Shown piece by piece: positions 1-9,508 of a stretch of DNA of 32,438 bases. This DNA is from Chloroflexia bacterium (GTDB lineage Bacteria > Chloroflexota > Chloroflexia > Thermomicrobiales > UBA6265): positions 1-32,438 of the forward strand of contig JACCXM010000129.1 in assembly GCA_013697005.1 (NCBI GenBank), given 5' to 3'. A program made the translations under genes and the position numbers. The notes under the pieces were generated by a model, which worked only from the letters and a program-made list of their open reading frames with translations, was not told where the DNA came from and searched no databases. Every line of letters starts with the position of its first letter. The first letter of the stretch is position 1.

Positions 1-102
1 GTCTTCGCCGGGACCCATCCACGCCGGGGCCGGCCATGCTAGGGTACAACGCGGTCCTCGCGCGCCCATGCGCCGCGATGCCGCGAGTTGCGGAGGGGTT
101 GC

Positions 103-3100
103 ATGCGCGCGCCGTTCAGTCGCTCTCCACATCGTGGCTCCCGAGCGGCGCGGCGGAGCGCACTATCGCTCCGTAGTGTGCCCACGCAGTGGCTGCTGAT
201 CCTCTCCCTGCTGGTCAGTCTGCTGACGCCGCTGGCGCCGCTAACCCAGCCGGTGGCGGCCGCTCAAGGAAATGGGCAGTTTCCCCCACCGCTGCCGACT
301 CCCGGACGCGTCGCCCTGGCCGGGTCTTTCCAGACCGCGCTCGGGTGTCCAGCCGACTTCGATCCCACCTGCCCGCAGACGCAGCTTGGCGACGACGGGG
401 ACGGCTCGTGGACAGCGGTGCTGCCAGTCCCTCCCGGCGACTACGTCTTTCGCGTCGTCGCCTCCAGCGATGCGGAGCGTTCACTCGGCGACGGCGGCGA
501 TCCGAACGGGGCCGATCTCACGCTGAGCGTGCCGGGCAATGCCGCGGGAGCTTACTTCCGCTACGACAGTCTCACCGGCGATATCGTCGGTGTCCCGGTC
601 ACCAATGCCGCCACGCTCGTGACCGATCTGGGCGAGGAGTACCCCCTCGCTCCCGGAGTGGGTGGCGGCTATGAGATAGCCTGGGACGCCCAACCCGGCA
701 ACTACGGTTTCGAAATCCTCTTCAATGGGCAACCCGTGGCGCAGGACAGCATCGCTCTCGACGGACCGCGGCGGGTCGTCGTCGCGGTCGATGACGCCGG
801 CGCCGTGACCCTGAAGGACACCCTGCGCGATACCACGCTCGATGTCGCGGCGGTTGATGCCGCCGCTGCTCCGCGCCCAGGCGCCTGTTTCGCCATCGTC
901 GACGCCAATGACCGGCTGCGGACGCAGGCGTGCGACGGCGACGACGGGCAGGTCGATGGCTTCGTCGCACTACGCGTGCCCAACGGTCTCGAGGACGCCG
1001 ACTACTTCCTCCGCGAAACGTTCACTCCGGACGGCGGCGAAGCGACGGACGAGCAGCGGATCCCCCTCGGCGCCGGGCGCTTCGAGACAACCGTGGCTTC
1101 TGCCGGCGGCGAACTCAGCGTGCCAGCAACCGGGGAGCCTTCCGCTGAGCCGGCAACCGAAGTACCTGGAATCGTGCCGGCGACCGAAGAACCGGTTGAC
1201 GAGCCACCCGCGGGAACCGGACCGGCAGACGACCCGATCGCCGAGCCGGGTGAGCAGCCAGGGCGTCTTACCATTGTGGCCGTCGACGACGCCGGTCAGC
1301 CGCTGCCGGGCGCGTGCTTTGCGGTGGTGGAGTTCGGATTCGAGCTTTGTGATGACGACGGCGACGGCACGATTGATTTCGACGGTGTGCCCTCCGCACC
1401 GCTGACCCTGCGTGAAACCGTGCCCCCGGTTGGTTTCGAACCCGTCGGCGATCTTCCCATCAACATCGAACCGACCGGCGCGCGCCTCCTCGTGCCGCAT
1501 CGATCTAGCAGCGCCGAGACGCCGGCTGAGCCCGCGGAAATACCAACCGAAACGCCAACCGAGCCCGCGGAAGCACCAACCGAAACGGCGACGGCCGAGC
1601 CTGTCGAGACCCCGCAGACCGCCGCAACCGATGACGAACCGGGGCGGCTCGTCATTCTCGTCGCCGATGAAGACGGCAATCCGATGGCAGAAACCTGTTT
1701 CGATCTGCGCGGACCGGTCGAGTTGCTCGACGTCTGCGACCGCCAGAACGACGGCCAGCTCAACCTTCCCGATACCCCGCCCGGTGAGTACACCGTTACC
1801 CAGACCCAAACGGAAGCTGGCTTCACACCCGCGGATGAGACGACCGTGGAGGTGCCGCCGGGCGACACGATCGAGCTTCCCATCGTCAATGTCCCCGTGG
1901 GCAGCGATGCCGAGCAAGACGTGACCCCGGTCCCGACCATTCAGGACCAGGACCAGGACCCTGGTCAAGTCCTCCTCACGTTCCAGGGCGAAGACGGCGC
2001 GTCGCTGCCCGGCGCGTGCGTCGAGCTCACGGGCGAGGGACCGGACTCGTACATCGTCTGCGATGACAGTCAGGGAGACGAGAACCTTGCGCCCGGTCAG
2101 ATCGCGATCGCCGCGGTGACTCCGGGGAGTTACTCACTCGATCTCACACCGCCCGACGGTTTCGATGCACCGGAGCCTTCAACGATCGACGTCACTTCCG
2201 GCGCGGACGTGCCGGTCGAGATCGTCCTGTTCCAATCGCCGCCAGATACCGGCAGCATCGTCATTCTCGCCGAAGACGAGACGGGAAATCCTCTGCCGGA
2301 TGCCTGTTACACCGTGGCACTCGGCGAGCAGGCATTTGGACCGTTCTGCGATGACGATGGCGATGGCACCGTGACTATCGAAGGCGTCACCCCTGGCCCG
2401 CTTGCTGTCAGCGAGGAGACGCCTCCAACCGATTCGACGGCGGCCGACCCCGCCGTGCAGAATGCCGAGATCGCCGCCGGGGAAGAAACCGAGGTGATCT
2501 TCGCCCACGCCGCCGCGCAGGAGCAGGAAGCGGCTGGCAGCGTCGAGGTCGGTATCGTCGATCCCTCCGGCGCACCGTTCGCCGCCTGCGTTGAACTCGC
2601 TGGCGAAACGGACACGCTGACCGCCTGCGATGACGGCGACGATGACAGCGACGACCGGCCCGGTCAGGTGCGGTTCGACGCCGTTCCCGCCGGCCCCTAC
2701 ACCGTCGCCCTGACCGATCTCCCCGATGGCATCACCGCGCCAGACGACGAGACGATTGAGGTCCAGTCCGGCGAAACGACAGCGGTCACATTCGCGATCG
2801 TCTCCGGTCTGGGGACGCTGGTCATCCTCGTCGAGGACGAAGCGGGCACACCCCTCGGCGGCTCCTGCTTTACCATCGAGAGCCAGGGCCAAACCCAGAC
2901 CCTGACCGATGTCTGCGATCAGGGGGACGACGGCCGTCTCAATTTCCCCGATTTGGCATCGGGCGAATACACGGTCATCCAGACCCGTGCCGCCGCGGAC
3001 CGGCAGCTCGCGCGCGAGCAGGCCGTCACGGTTGAACCAGGGCAAACCGTCGAGATCACGCTGCTCAACCCAGGCGAACCAGAAACGCCAACCCCGACGC

Positions 3101-6100
3101 CGGAACCGACGACGACTCCAACAACGACGCCGGAACCCACCGCAACGCCGTCCCCGGAACCCGTGGTCACTCCCGTGCCCGAGGCCACCGTCGAGCGGCC
3201 GGCGGAATCCGGGGCAATCTCGATTGTCAGTCTTGCCCCGGACGGCAGCCCGTTGGGTGAAGGGTGTTTCAGCGTCACCGACACGGCAGGGACCGTGGTC
3301 GCCGAGCGCTGCGACAACGACAGCGCCGATTTCGATGGCGCCCAGGGCGTCGTCCAGCTAGGTGGACTCCCGTTCGGTGTGTACACCGTGACGCAGACCC
3401 AATCCGCGCCGGGCTTCACCCCGGCCGCGCCGGTCCAGATCGATCTCGGCGCAGAAGGCGCCTCCGTTGAGTTGGTCAGTGAAGCAGCCGCACCAGAAGT
3501 GGGCGCCGTCGAGTTCGCCACCTTCGACGACGCCGGCAACCCGGTCGCCGGTCAGTGCTACACCCTCGCCGGTGACGCCGGGACGTTTGGTCCCTTCTGC
3601 GACAACGGCGAAGGCGATGCCTCCGGCGATCCCGCGTTGCTTATCATCGAGGATCTCCCCACCGGAACCTACGAGGCGATGCTGGAGACCACGGCGGACG
3701 CGCCAGACGTCGAGCTGGGACAAGAGGCCCGGCAGCGCCGGTCCGTGTCGGTGCGGCGCGGCGATCGCCCCACGCGGGCCGAGTTCAGACTCCGCGCCCG
3801 GCAAAACCTGCGCGGCGATCTCCTCATCCGGGTGCGCGACCAGGACGGCGATTACCTCGCCGGCGCCTGTTTCGGACTGATCGAAACTGGCGCAACTGAA
3901 CCGAACGAAGAGGTCTGCGACAACGAAAACGGCGACGAAAACACCTCCGCCGGCCGCATCCTCATCACCGAGATCAGGGCCGGACGCTACACCCTGACCG
4001 AAACCACGCCTCCCGATGGCTATCTCCCCGCCCCGGATCAATCCGTTCGCGTGGCGGCGGGTGATGTACGCGAAGTCGCCGTCATCAACCAATCCGTACC
4101 GGAGCTGACCGCCACGCTCGACGTCGAAACGGTCGACGCCGCGGGCAATCTGCTCCCAGGGGCTTGCTACGCACTCCTGCTCGGCACGACAACGGTCGAG
4201 GCCTGCGACGACGACGGGGCTCTGGAAGGTATTACCGAGTTCGCCGATCTCGCTGCCGGTAGCTACCTCGTCCGTCAAATCCAGCCACCCACGGGCGGCT
4301 ATACGACCGCGGGCGACACGGCCACCCGGCTCGAACCGGGCGAGGCGGCGGTCGTCACCGTGGTCAACCAGGCGCGGCCCGGGAGTCTCGCCATCCGCAA
4401 GACCGACGACGCCGGGCAGCTTCTGGCGGACGCCTGTTTCGCCCTACGAAGTGGCGACCGCGCCATCTATACCGTCTGCGACAACGATGTCCGCGATGCT
4501 AATCGCGGCGTGGGGACCATCGTCTTCGGCACCGTCGCGCCGGGAACCTATCTCTTGCGCGAGACCCAACCACCGGCGGGGTATCTCGCCGCCGCTGACC
4601 GGGAGGTTGTCATCTCCGCCAACCAGCGGCGACAGCTCACCGTCGTCGACGCCTTGGCCCCGCCGCCGGAGCGGACCGGCGATCTGCGGGTCTTCAAAGT
4701 CGATACCCGCGGCCGCACCCTGGCTGGCTCCTGCTTTGCCGTGGTCGACGGCAATGGCCAGGTACTCGTTCCCCGCTGCGATGCCAATGACGGCGCCGAC
4801 GATGGGGTGATCCTCCTCGCCGGTATCGCCCCCGGCAACTACACGCTGCGCGAAACGCGCCGCCCCTCCGCGGACTACGAACTCGCGGCCGACGTCGCCG
4901 TGACGATCGTCGAGAACCGGACGGTCGACGTCGAGGTCGAAAATCGACTCCGCAATGGCCGCATCCTCATCCGCAAGATCGACCCCAATGGAGCACCTCT
5001 GGCAGGCGCCTGTTTCGATATCGTCGAAGACGCGGCGGGTGAATCGTGTACCGATGCCAACGGGACGGTCACCTTTAGCGGTCTCGTGCCGGGCATCTAT
5101 CGGGTGGTCGAAACCGAAGCGCCGCCGGGCCACCTCGGTGGACCAGCGCTCGATCCGGTCACGGTGCGGCCGGGAAGCACGACGACGGTCGATGTGGTCA
5201 ACCAACCCGCGCCGCCGCCGCCGGACAGTGGCTCGATTCAGATCAGGAAGTTCGTCTGTCCGGTCGAGCCGGGTGGCGGCGGGATCGTCTTCGTCGACTC
5301 GTCCAATCCGGACGGCGGCGGTCTGGCCCGCACCGCGGGGTGCACCGTTGGCGACGCCGCCTTCGTGCTCGACGGTCCAGCGGGGCCGATCGAGTTCCGC
5401 ACCGGCGCCGGCGGGCGCTTCCAGACCACCCTCGAGACCGGGGAGTACGTGCTCACCGAGCTGGCCACCGGCGCGGCGGAAGCGCTGACCGTGTCGGTCA
5501 ACGTCTTGACCACGGTTGTGGTCGTCAACTACGTCGAACCGGAAGGGGAACAGCCGGCGACGATCGACGTCATCAAGTACACCTGCGGGCCAGGTTTCCA
5601 GGGCCGCGTCTGGCTCGATTTCGCCGAGTCCTGCCGCGGCGATGAAAACCTCACCAACAACGTCGGGTTCCGGATTTCCGGGGCGGTCTCGGCGCGGCGG
5701 GTGACTGGCGATGCAGGAGTCGGCGGCGTGACCCAATTCACTGCGCTGCCCGCTGGCGATTACCGCCTGCGCGAAGAAACGCCCCTCGGCACGGTGGCGG
5801 TCTACGCCTTCTGCGGAATCGATCCGGCCTCGCCGAATGGGCGCGGGGTGGGCAACGCGGTGAATCTGCGGCTCGCCGCGGGGCAGATCGTGACCTGCCA
5901 CTGGTTCAACGTACCGGAGGATCTGGCCGGGGACACCGGGGCGGTGACGGTTTACAAATACGCCTGCCCGATCACCGTGCCGCCTACCACCTTCGACTGG
6001 TATGGCCGCTGCGATCCCCAGGGTCAGGGCGTCCGCTTCACGCTTTCCGTGCCCGATGGCGACCAGTTCCTGCCAGTCGTCACCGGCGCCACCGACGGCG

Positions 6101-6375
6101 ACGGCATCCTGCGTTTCACGCGGTTGCAACCCGGGACCTATCAACTGACGGAAGTCGACGCCACCTGGTGCCACGCCGAATCGGACAACGTCAACCGGGA
6201 CGGCAATGTCATTGTCGAGGCCGGCGAGCGCGCCAGTGTCTGGATTTTCAACTGCGTCGGGGCGAAGAATCCGCCCAACACCGGCGCCGGGCCGATGTGG
6301 ACCGCCGAGAGTCAGAAGTCGGACTCCCGACTTCCGGCTTCCGGCTTCCGGCTCAGATGGCGCAGCGCGTCATAA
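103..6375 (+). CDS. Giant secreted surface protein: X25-like N-terminal domain(s) followed by about 17 SpaA/Cna-B-like (prealbumin-fold) repeats
   Basis: ORF 88..6375; ATG at 103 is preceded by GGAGG. Signal-peptide-like WLLILSLLVSLLTPLAPL. VALAGSFQTALGCPADFDPTCPQTQL resembles pullulanase X25 domains. Repeats follow the pattern G-x-L-x-I-x-x-x-D-x-x-G-x-P-L-x-G-A-C-F ... C-D ... PGxYTLxETxPPxGY ... VVNQ. Confidence 0.85.
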   Translation: MRAPFSRSPHRGSRAARRSALSLRSVPTQWLLILSLLVSLLTPLAPLTQPVAAAQGNGQFPPPLPTPGRVALAGSFQTALGCPADFDPTCPQTQLGDDGDGSWTAVLPVPPGDYVFRVVASSDAERSLGDGGDPNGADLTLSVPGNAAGAYFRYDSLTGDIVGVPVTNAATLVTDLGEEYPLAPGVGGGYEIAWDAQPGNYGFEILFNGQPVAQDSIALDGPRRVVVAVDDAGAVTLKDTLRDTTLDVAAVDAAAAPRPGACFAIVDANDRLRTQACDGDDGQVDGFVALRVPNGLEDADYFLRETFTPDGGEATDEQRIPLGAGRFETTVASAGGELSVPATGEPSAEPATEVPGIVPATEEPVDEPPAGTGPADDPIAEPGEQPGRLTIVAVDDAGQPLPGACFAVVEFGFELCDDDGDGTIDFDGVPSAPLTLRETVPPVGFEPVGDLPINIEPTGARLLVPHRSSSAETPAEPAEIPTETPTEPAEAPTETATAEPVETPQTAATDDEPGRLVILVADEDGNPMAETCFDLRGPVELLDVCDRQNDGQLNLPDTPPGEYTVTQTQTEAGFTPADETTVEVPPGDTIELPIVNVPVGSDAEQDVTPVPTIQDQDQDPGQVLLTFQGEDGASLPGACVELTGEGPDSYIVCDDSQGDENLAPGQIAIAAVTPGSYSLDLTPPDGFDAPEPSTIDVTSGADVPVEIVLFQSPPDTGSIVILAEDETGNPLPDACYTVALGEQAFGPFCDDDGDGTVTIEGVTPGPLAVSEETPPTDSTAADPAVQNAEIAAGEETEVIFAHAAAQEQEAAGSVEVGIVDPSGAPFAACVELAGETDTLTACDDGDDDSDDRPGQVRFDAVPAGPYTVALTDLPDGITAPDDETIEVQSGETTAVTFAIVSGLGTLVILVEDEAGTPLGGSCFTIESQGQTQTLTDVCDQGDDGRLNFPDLASGEYTVIQTRAAADRQLAREQAVTVEPGQTVEITLLNPGEPETPTPTPEPTTTPTTTPEPTATPSPEPVVTPVPEATVERPAESGAISIVSLAPDGSPLGEGCFSVTDTAGTVVAERCDNDSADFDGAQGVVQLGGLPFGVYTVTQTQSAPGFTPAAPVQIDLGAEGASVELVSEAAAPEVGAVEFATFDDAGNPVAGQCYTLAGDAGTFGPFCDNGEGDASGDPALLIIEDLPTGTYEAMLETTADAPDVELGQEARQRRSVSVRRGDRPTRAEFRLRARQNLRGDLLIRVRDQDGDYLAGACFGLIETGATEPNEEVCDNENGDENTSAGRILITEIRAGRYTLTETTPPDGYLPAPDQSVRVAAGDVREVAVINQSVPELTATLDVETVDAAGNLLPGACYALLLGTTTVEACDDDGALEGITEFADLAAGSYLVRQIQPPTGGYTTAGDTATRLEPGEAAVVTVVNQARPGSLAIRKTDDAGQLLADACFALRSGDRAIYTVCDNDVRDANRGVGTIVFGTVAPGTYLLRETQPPAGYLAAADREVVISANQRRQLTVVDALAPPPERTGDLRVFKVDTRGRTLAGSCFAVVDGNGQVLVPRCDANDGADDGVILLAGIAPGNYTLRETRRPSADYELAADVAVTIVENRTVDVEVENRLRNGRILIRKIDPNGAPLAGACFDIVEDAAGESCTDANGTVTFSGLVPGIYRVVETEAPPGHLGGPALDPVTVRPGSTTTVDVVNQPAPPPPDSGSIQIRKFVCPVEPGGGGIVFVDSSNPDGGGLARTAGCTVGDAAFVLDGPAGPIEFRTGAGGRFQTTLETGEYVLTELATGAAEALTVSVNVLTTVVVVNYVEPEGEQPATIDVIKYTCGPGFQGRVWLDFAESCRGDENLTNNVGFRISGAVSARRVTGDAGVGGVTQFTALPAGDYRLREETPLGTVAVYAFCGIDPASPNGRGVGNAVNLRLAAGQIVTCHWFNVPEDLAGDTGAVTVYKYACPITVPPTTFDWYGRCDPQGQGVRFTLSVPDGDQFLPVVTGATDGDGILRFTRLQPGTYQLTEVDATWCHAESDNVNRDGNVIVEAGERASVWIFNCVGAKNPPNTGAGPMWTAESQKSDSRLPASGFRLRWRSAS
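1528..1593 (+). repeat. 33-bp tandem duplication (2 copies) encoding a P/T/E-rich inter-domain linker
   Basis: GAGCCCGCGGAAATACCAACCGAAACGCCAACC / GAGCCCGCGGAAGCACCAACCGAAACGGCGACG. Confidence 0.8.
6315..6351 (+). repeat. Hairpin GAAGTCGG-ACTC-CCGACTTC running into 3x CTTCCGG heptamers, inside the 3' end of the giant ORF
   Basis: Read directly: 8-bp perfect stem 6315-6322/6327-6334; heptamers at 6331-6337, 6338-6344 and 6345-6351. Confidence 0.85.
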
Positions 6376-6450
6376 CACGCTACTATTCGCCGTTGGAGTA
6401 GGGTGCCGGCACTGCCGGCTGCACCTCGAGCGCAGCGGAGCGTAGACACA

Positions 6451-8478
6451 ATGCAGTTCCGGCATCTCCGTGGGGCGGCGCGCCTCTTCCTCGTCATGGT
6501 TCTCATTGCGGGAACCGTGATCTCTGGGTATCTCCCTGTCTCCGATCCATCCAGGTCGCCATCTGAGGCCGCCGCCCTCGTGGCGAAGAACAAACACGCC
6601 AGGAACCAGGGAACGCAGTCCACCACCCAGCGCCAGCAATCGAACGCCAAGAAGAACGGCCAGAACACAAAAGAGCCGGGCAAATCCAACAATCCCAACA
6701 AAGGCAAAAACAAAAACGCGGGCAAGAACAACGGCAAGTCGAAGCAGCGCCGCGGCAAGGCGTCCGGCTCGCTCGATGCCGGCCAGATCGCCGCGGCGAA
6801 TGCGGAGACCGTCGCGGCGTTGCAATGCGACGGCGACCTGACCGCGATCCGGGTGGACGGCCGCGTCTATTGCACGCACGGTGAGGATCCCGAGCGTTAT
6901 CGCGCTAGGACCGGGACCGGTGGAGAGGTTCGCGGGGCCGGCGCCGGCGAGACGGGGTCGCGGGCGCTCTGCATCGATGACGGCGCCTCGGGTGCGCGCG
7001 TACAGCTCGTCTACGTCTATCGTAGTGACCAACCCAACCGTCTGGCGGAGCTGCAATCCACATTTCGCCGGCTTGCCACCGAGATGGATGCCATTTTCGA
7101 CCAAAGTGCCCGCAAGACCGGGGGCTCCCTCCGTGTTCGCTTTGTGACCAGCGCCGGCTCCGGTTGCCAGGTCGACATTCAGCAATTGCAAGCGACCTCT
7201 GCTGAGGTGAGCGGATTCGACTCCCTGGTCGGCAAAATGCAGTCTGCCGGCTTTAATCGGATCGACCGCAAATATTTGATGATGGTCGATGACAGCGTGT
7301 TCTGTGGGGTCGGCACGTTTTCCGGCGGGACGGGCGCCGATAGCCCGACCACCCAGGCCCACAATTTCACCGGTTACGCCCGGGTCGATCTCCCCTGCTG
7401 GGACGCCGGGACCATGGCCCACGAGCTCTCGCACAACCTGGGCGCGGTGCAGTATTCCGCGCCCAACACCAGCGGCGGCGCGCACTGCATCGATGAGTGG
7501 GACGTCATGTGCTACTCCGACACACCGTACCGACCGGCCATGCGGATCGATTGCGATCCTGGTCTGCAAGACTTTCGCCTCGAGTGCGGGAGCGACGACT
7601 ACTTTGCCATGCAGCCCAAGAGTTCATATCTCGCAAGTCATTGGAACATGGCCCGGAGCATCTATCTGACCCCCGGTAATGGCCCGGCATGCGCTGATGC
7701 GAGGTTCGAACCAGACGATGCCTATTGGTACGACTACTGGGAGGTTCCGTTGCGCGCGTTTCCGATCGGTCTGACCGAGAAACACGCGTTCTGCGCGGAG
7801 TCAGGTGACACCGACTGGGTGCTTATCCACGCCACAGGCGGCACGGCTTACACGATCGAAACAAAGAATCTCGCCCCGGAAGTCGATACAAATCTGGTGC
7901 TCTACCGCGGGTTCGAGGAGATGGGCTGGGACGGTATGGAGGAATTCGGAGCCAACAACAACCGATCAGGTACCGATCTCTCATCGGTGATCACCTTCAC
8001 CGCGCCCAGCAACGGTTCGTTCCTGGTCGGCATCGCCAACGTCGGCCCTGGCGCCGGATTCGACAAGAGCTATTCCCTCTCCATCACCGAAGCTGGCGGG
8101 TCCGCATTTGGCGACATGTCCCTCACACCGGCCGAGGCGCAGCGGAGGGAGGCGTTCACCGCGACCGTTGTCGGTCGTACCTCTGGCGAAATGGTCGATT
8201 TCCGGTGGGAGCGGGGCGGAAAATCCGACCCGCTGGGCGCCGCCGTTGCCGGGGCGGATGGGATCGCTCTCGGATCTTTGGCTGTGCCGGGAGATGCTAT
8301 CGCGGGCGAAAATCAGATCGACGCATTCGCCGGCAATAGACTCGTTGGTACCGCGACGATGACCGTGGACGTGCCCACCGTGACAACGCCGCCAGCGCCG
8401 GCAGCGCCGCCAAAGAGCAAGAAGGGCAAGAAGGGCAAAGGCGGGAAGAAGAAAGGCGGTGGCAAGGGCAAACCCTGA
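6451..8478 (+). CDS. Secreted metzincin-like zinc metalloprotease with PPC-like C-terminal domain and Lys/Gly/Asn-rich low-complexity ends
   Basis: ORF 6403..8478; start at the MQFRHLRG Met preferred because the hydrophobic signal follows. AHELSHNLGAVQYSAPNTSGGAHCIDEWDVMCYSD contains HExxHxxG and a Met-turn. GDTDWVLIHATGGTAYTIETKNL...DTNLVLYRG is PPC-like. Confidence 0.75.
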   Translation: MQFRHLRGAARLFLVMVLIAGTVISGYLPVSDPSRSPSEAAALVAKNKHARNQGTQSTTQRQQSNAKKNGQNTKEPGKSNNPNKGKNKNAGKNNGKSKQRRGKASGSLDAGQIAAANAETVAALQCDGDLTAIRVDGRVYCTHGEDPERYRARTGTGGEVRGAGAGETGSRALCIDDGASGARVQLVYVYRSDQPNRLAELQSTFRRLATEMDAIFDQSARKTGGSLRVRFVTSAGSGCQVDIQQLQATSAEVSGFDSLVGKMQSAGFNRIDRKYLMMVDDSVFCGVGTFSGGTGADSPTTQAHNFTGYARVDLPCWDAGTMAHELSHNLGAVQYSAPNTSGGAHCIDEWDVMCYSDTPYRPAMRIDCDPGLQDFRLECGSDDYFAMQPKSSYLASHWNMARSIYLTPGNGPACADARFEPDDAYWYDYWEVPLRAFPIGLTEKHAFCAESGDTDWVLIHATGGTAYTIETKNLAPEVDTNLVLYRGFEEMGWDGMEEFGANNNRSGTDLSSVITFTAPSNGSFLVGIANVGPGAGFDKSYSLSITEAGGSAFGDMSLTPAEAQRREAFTATVVGRTSGEMVDFRWERGGKSDPLGAAVAGADGIALGSLAVPGDAIAGENQIDAFAGNRLVGTATMTVDVPTVTTPPAPAAPPKSKKGKKGKGGKKKGGGKGKP

Positions 8479-8490
8479 CCCCCTCCTGCG

Positions 8491-8889
8491 CTACGGCGTC
8501 AGCGCGATGCACTCCACCTCGACCAGCGCGCCGAGCGGCAGCTTCGCCACCTGAACGGTCGAGCGAGGCGGCGGCGCGCTTCCCAGGAACTGCCCATAAA
8601 CGGCGTTGAATGCCGCGAAATCATTGAGATCGGCCAGAAAGCAGGTCGTCTTCACGACGCGGTCGAACCCGGAGCCGGCGGCCGCGAGCACCGCCCCCAG
8701 ATTCAGCATGACCCGCTCCGTCTGCGCTGAAATGTCACCCTCAACCAGGGTCATGGTTTCCGGGTCGAGCGGAAGCTGTCCCGCGGTGTAGAGGAGCCCA
8801 TTGGCTACGATCGCCTGCGAATACGGTCCAATTGCGGCAGGCGCGCCATCCGTGGCTACGATCGACCGTTCTGCCCGAACGTCCGACAC
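8491..8889 (-). CDS. RidA/YjgF/YER057c family protein
   Basis: AIGPYSQAIVANGLLYTAGQLPLDPET...NLGAVLAAAGSGFDRVVKTTCFLADLNDFAAFNAVYGQF...ARSTVQVAKLPLGALVEVECIA-type Rid family sequence. GTG start at 8889 preceded by GGGAGGAAG. Confidence 0.9.
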   Translation of the reverse strand: MSDVRAERSIVATDGAPAAIGPYSQAIVANGLLYTAGQLPLDPETMTLVEGDISAQTERVMLNLGAVLAAAGSGFDRVVKTTCFLADLNDFAAFNAVYGQFLGSAPPPRSTVQVAKLPLGALVEVECIALTP

Positions 8890-9122
8890 CGTCTCTTCCT
8901 CCCGTGATGCCGACGATTGCCGCTCGTGCCTCGACGTCAGTGTAGTCGTCGGGACAGAAAGTGGAGCCCAGTTCGGCCCACGTACTGCAATACACTCTCC
9001 GTCCACGCTGATGGCTCCCATAATCTAGAATTGGCAAGACCCCGGCGGCGCACGCTGGGAGCGTCTCGGGACTGCGCCGCCAAGCGGCGGAGCGACAAAT
9101 TTGAGCGGAAGGAGGAAGACCG

Positions 9123-9455
9123 ATGCCGTTCTACCTGACCCGGTTCAGCTACACGCCAGCGACGTGGGCGAAGCTCGTCAAGAACCCCGAGGACCGCCGC
9201 GCGGCAGCCACCCAGTACGTCGAAGCGATCGGCGGAACGATGCACGGGTACTGGTATGCCTTCGGCGATCACGACGCATACGCCTTGTATGAGGCTCCGG
9301 ATAACGTGTCGATGGCAGCCATGGCGATCGCAATCAGCGCGGGGGGAGCCCTGAGCTCCTACCAGACGATTGCCTTGCTGACGGTCGAGGAGACGCTCGC
9401 CGCCTTGCAAAAGGCCTCGTCGATCACTTATCGGCCACCAGGAGTTGAACGATAG
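9123..9455 (+). CDS. GYD-domain protein
   Basis: MPFYLTRFSYTPATWAKLVKNPEDR...GGTMHGYWYAFGDHDAYALYEAPDNVSMAAMAIAISAGGALSSYQTIALLT; GGAAGGAGGAAG upstream. Confidence 0.85.
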   Translation: MPFYLTRFSYTPATWAKLVKNPEDRRAAATQYVEAIGGTMHGYWYAFGDHDAYALYEAPDNVSMAAMAIAISAGGALSSYQTIALLTVEETLAALQKASSITYRPPGVER

Positions 9456-9508
9456 GAGCAGGATCACCCTCGTCTGACCCTGTATACTTCGCGCGTCGAG
9501 GATCGCGC

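Noticed and set aside
4444-6174. 576-aa minus-strand ORF opposite the giant repeat protein
   Set aside because: Shadow ORF; its repetitive character mirrors the repeats of the plus-strand gene.
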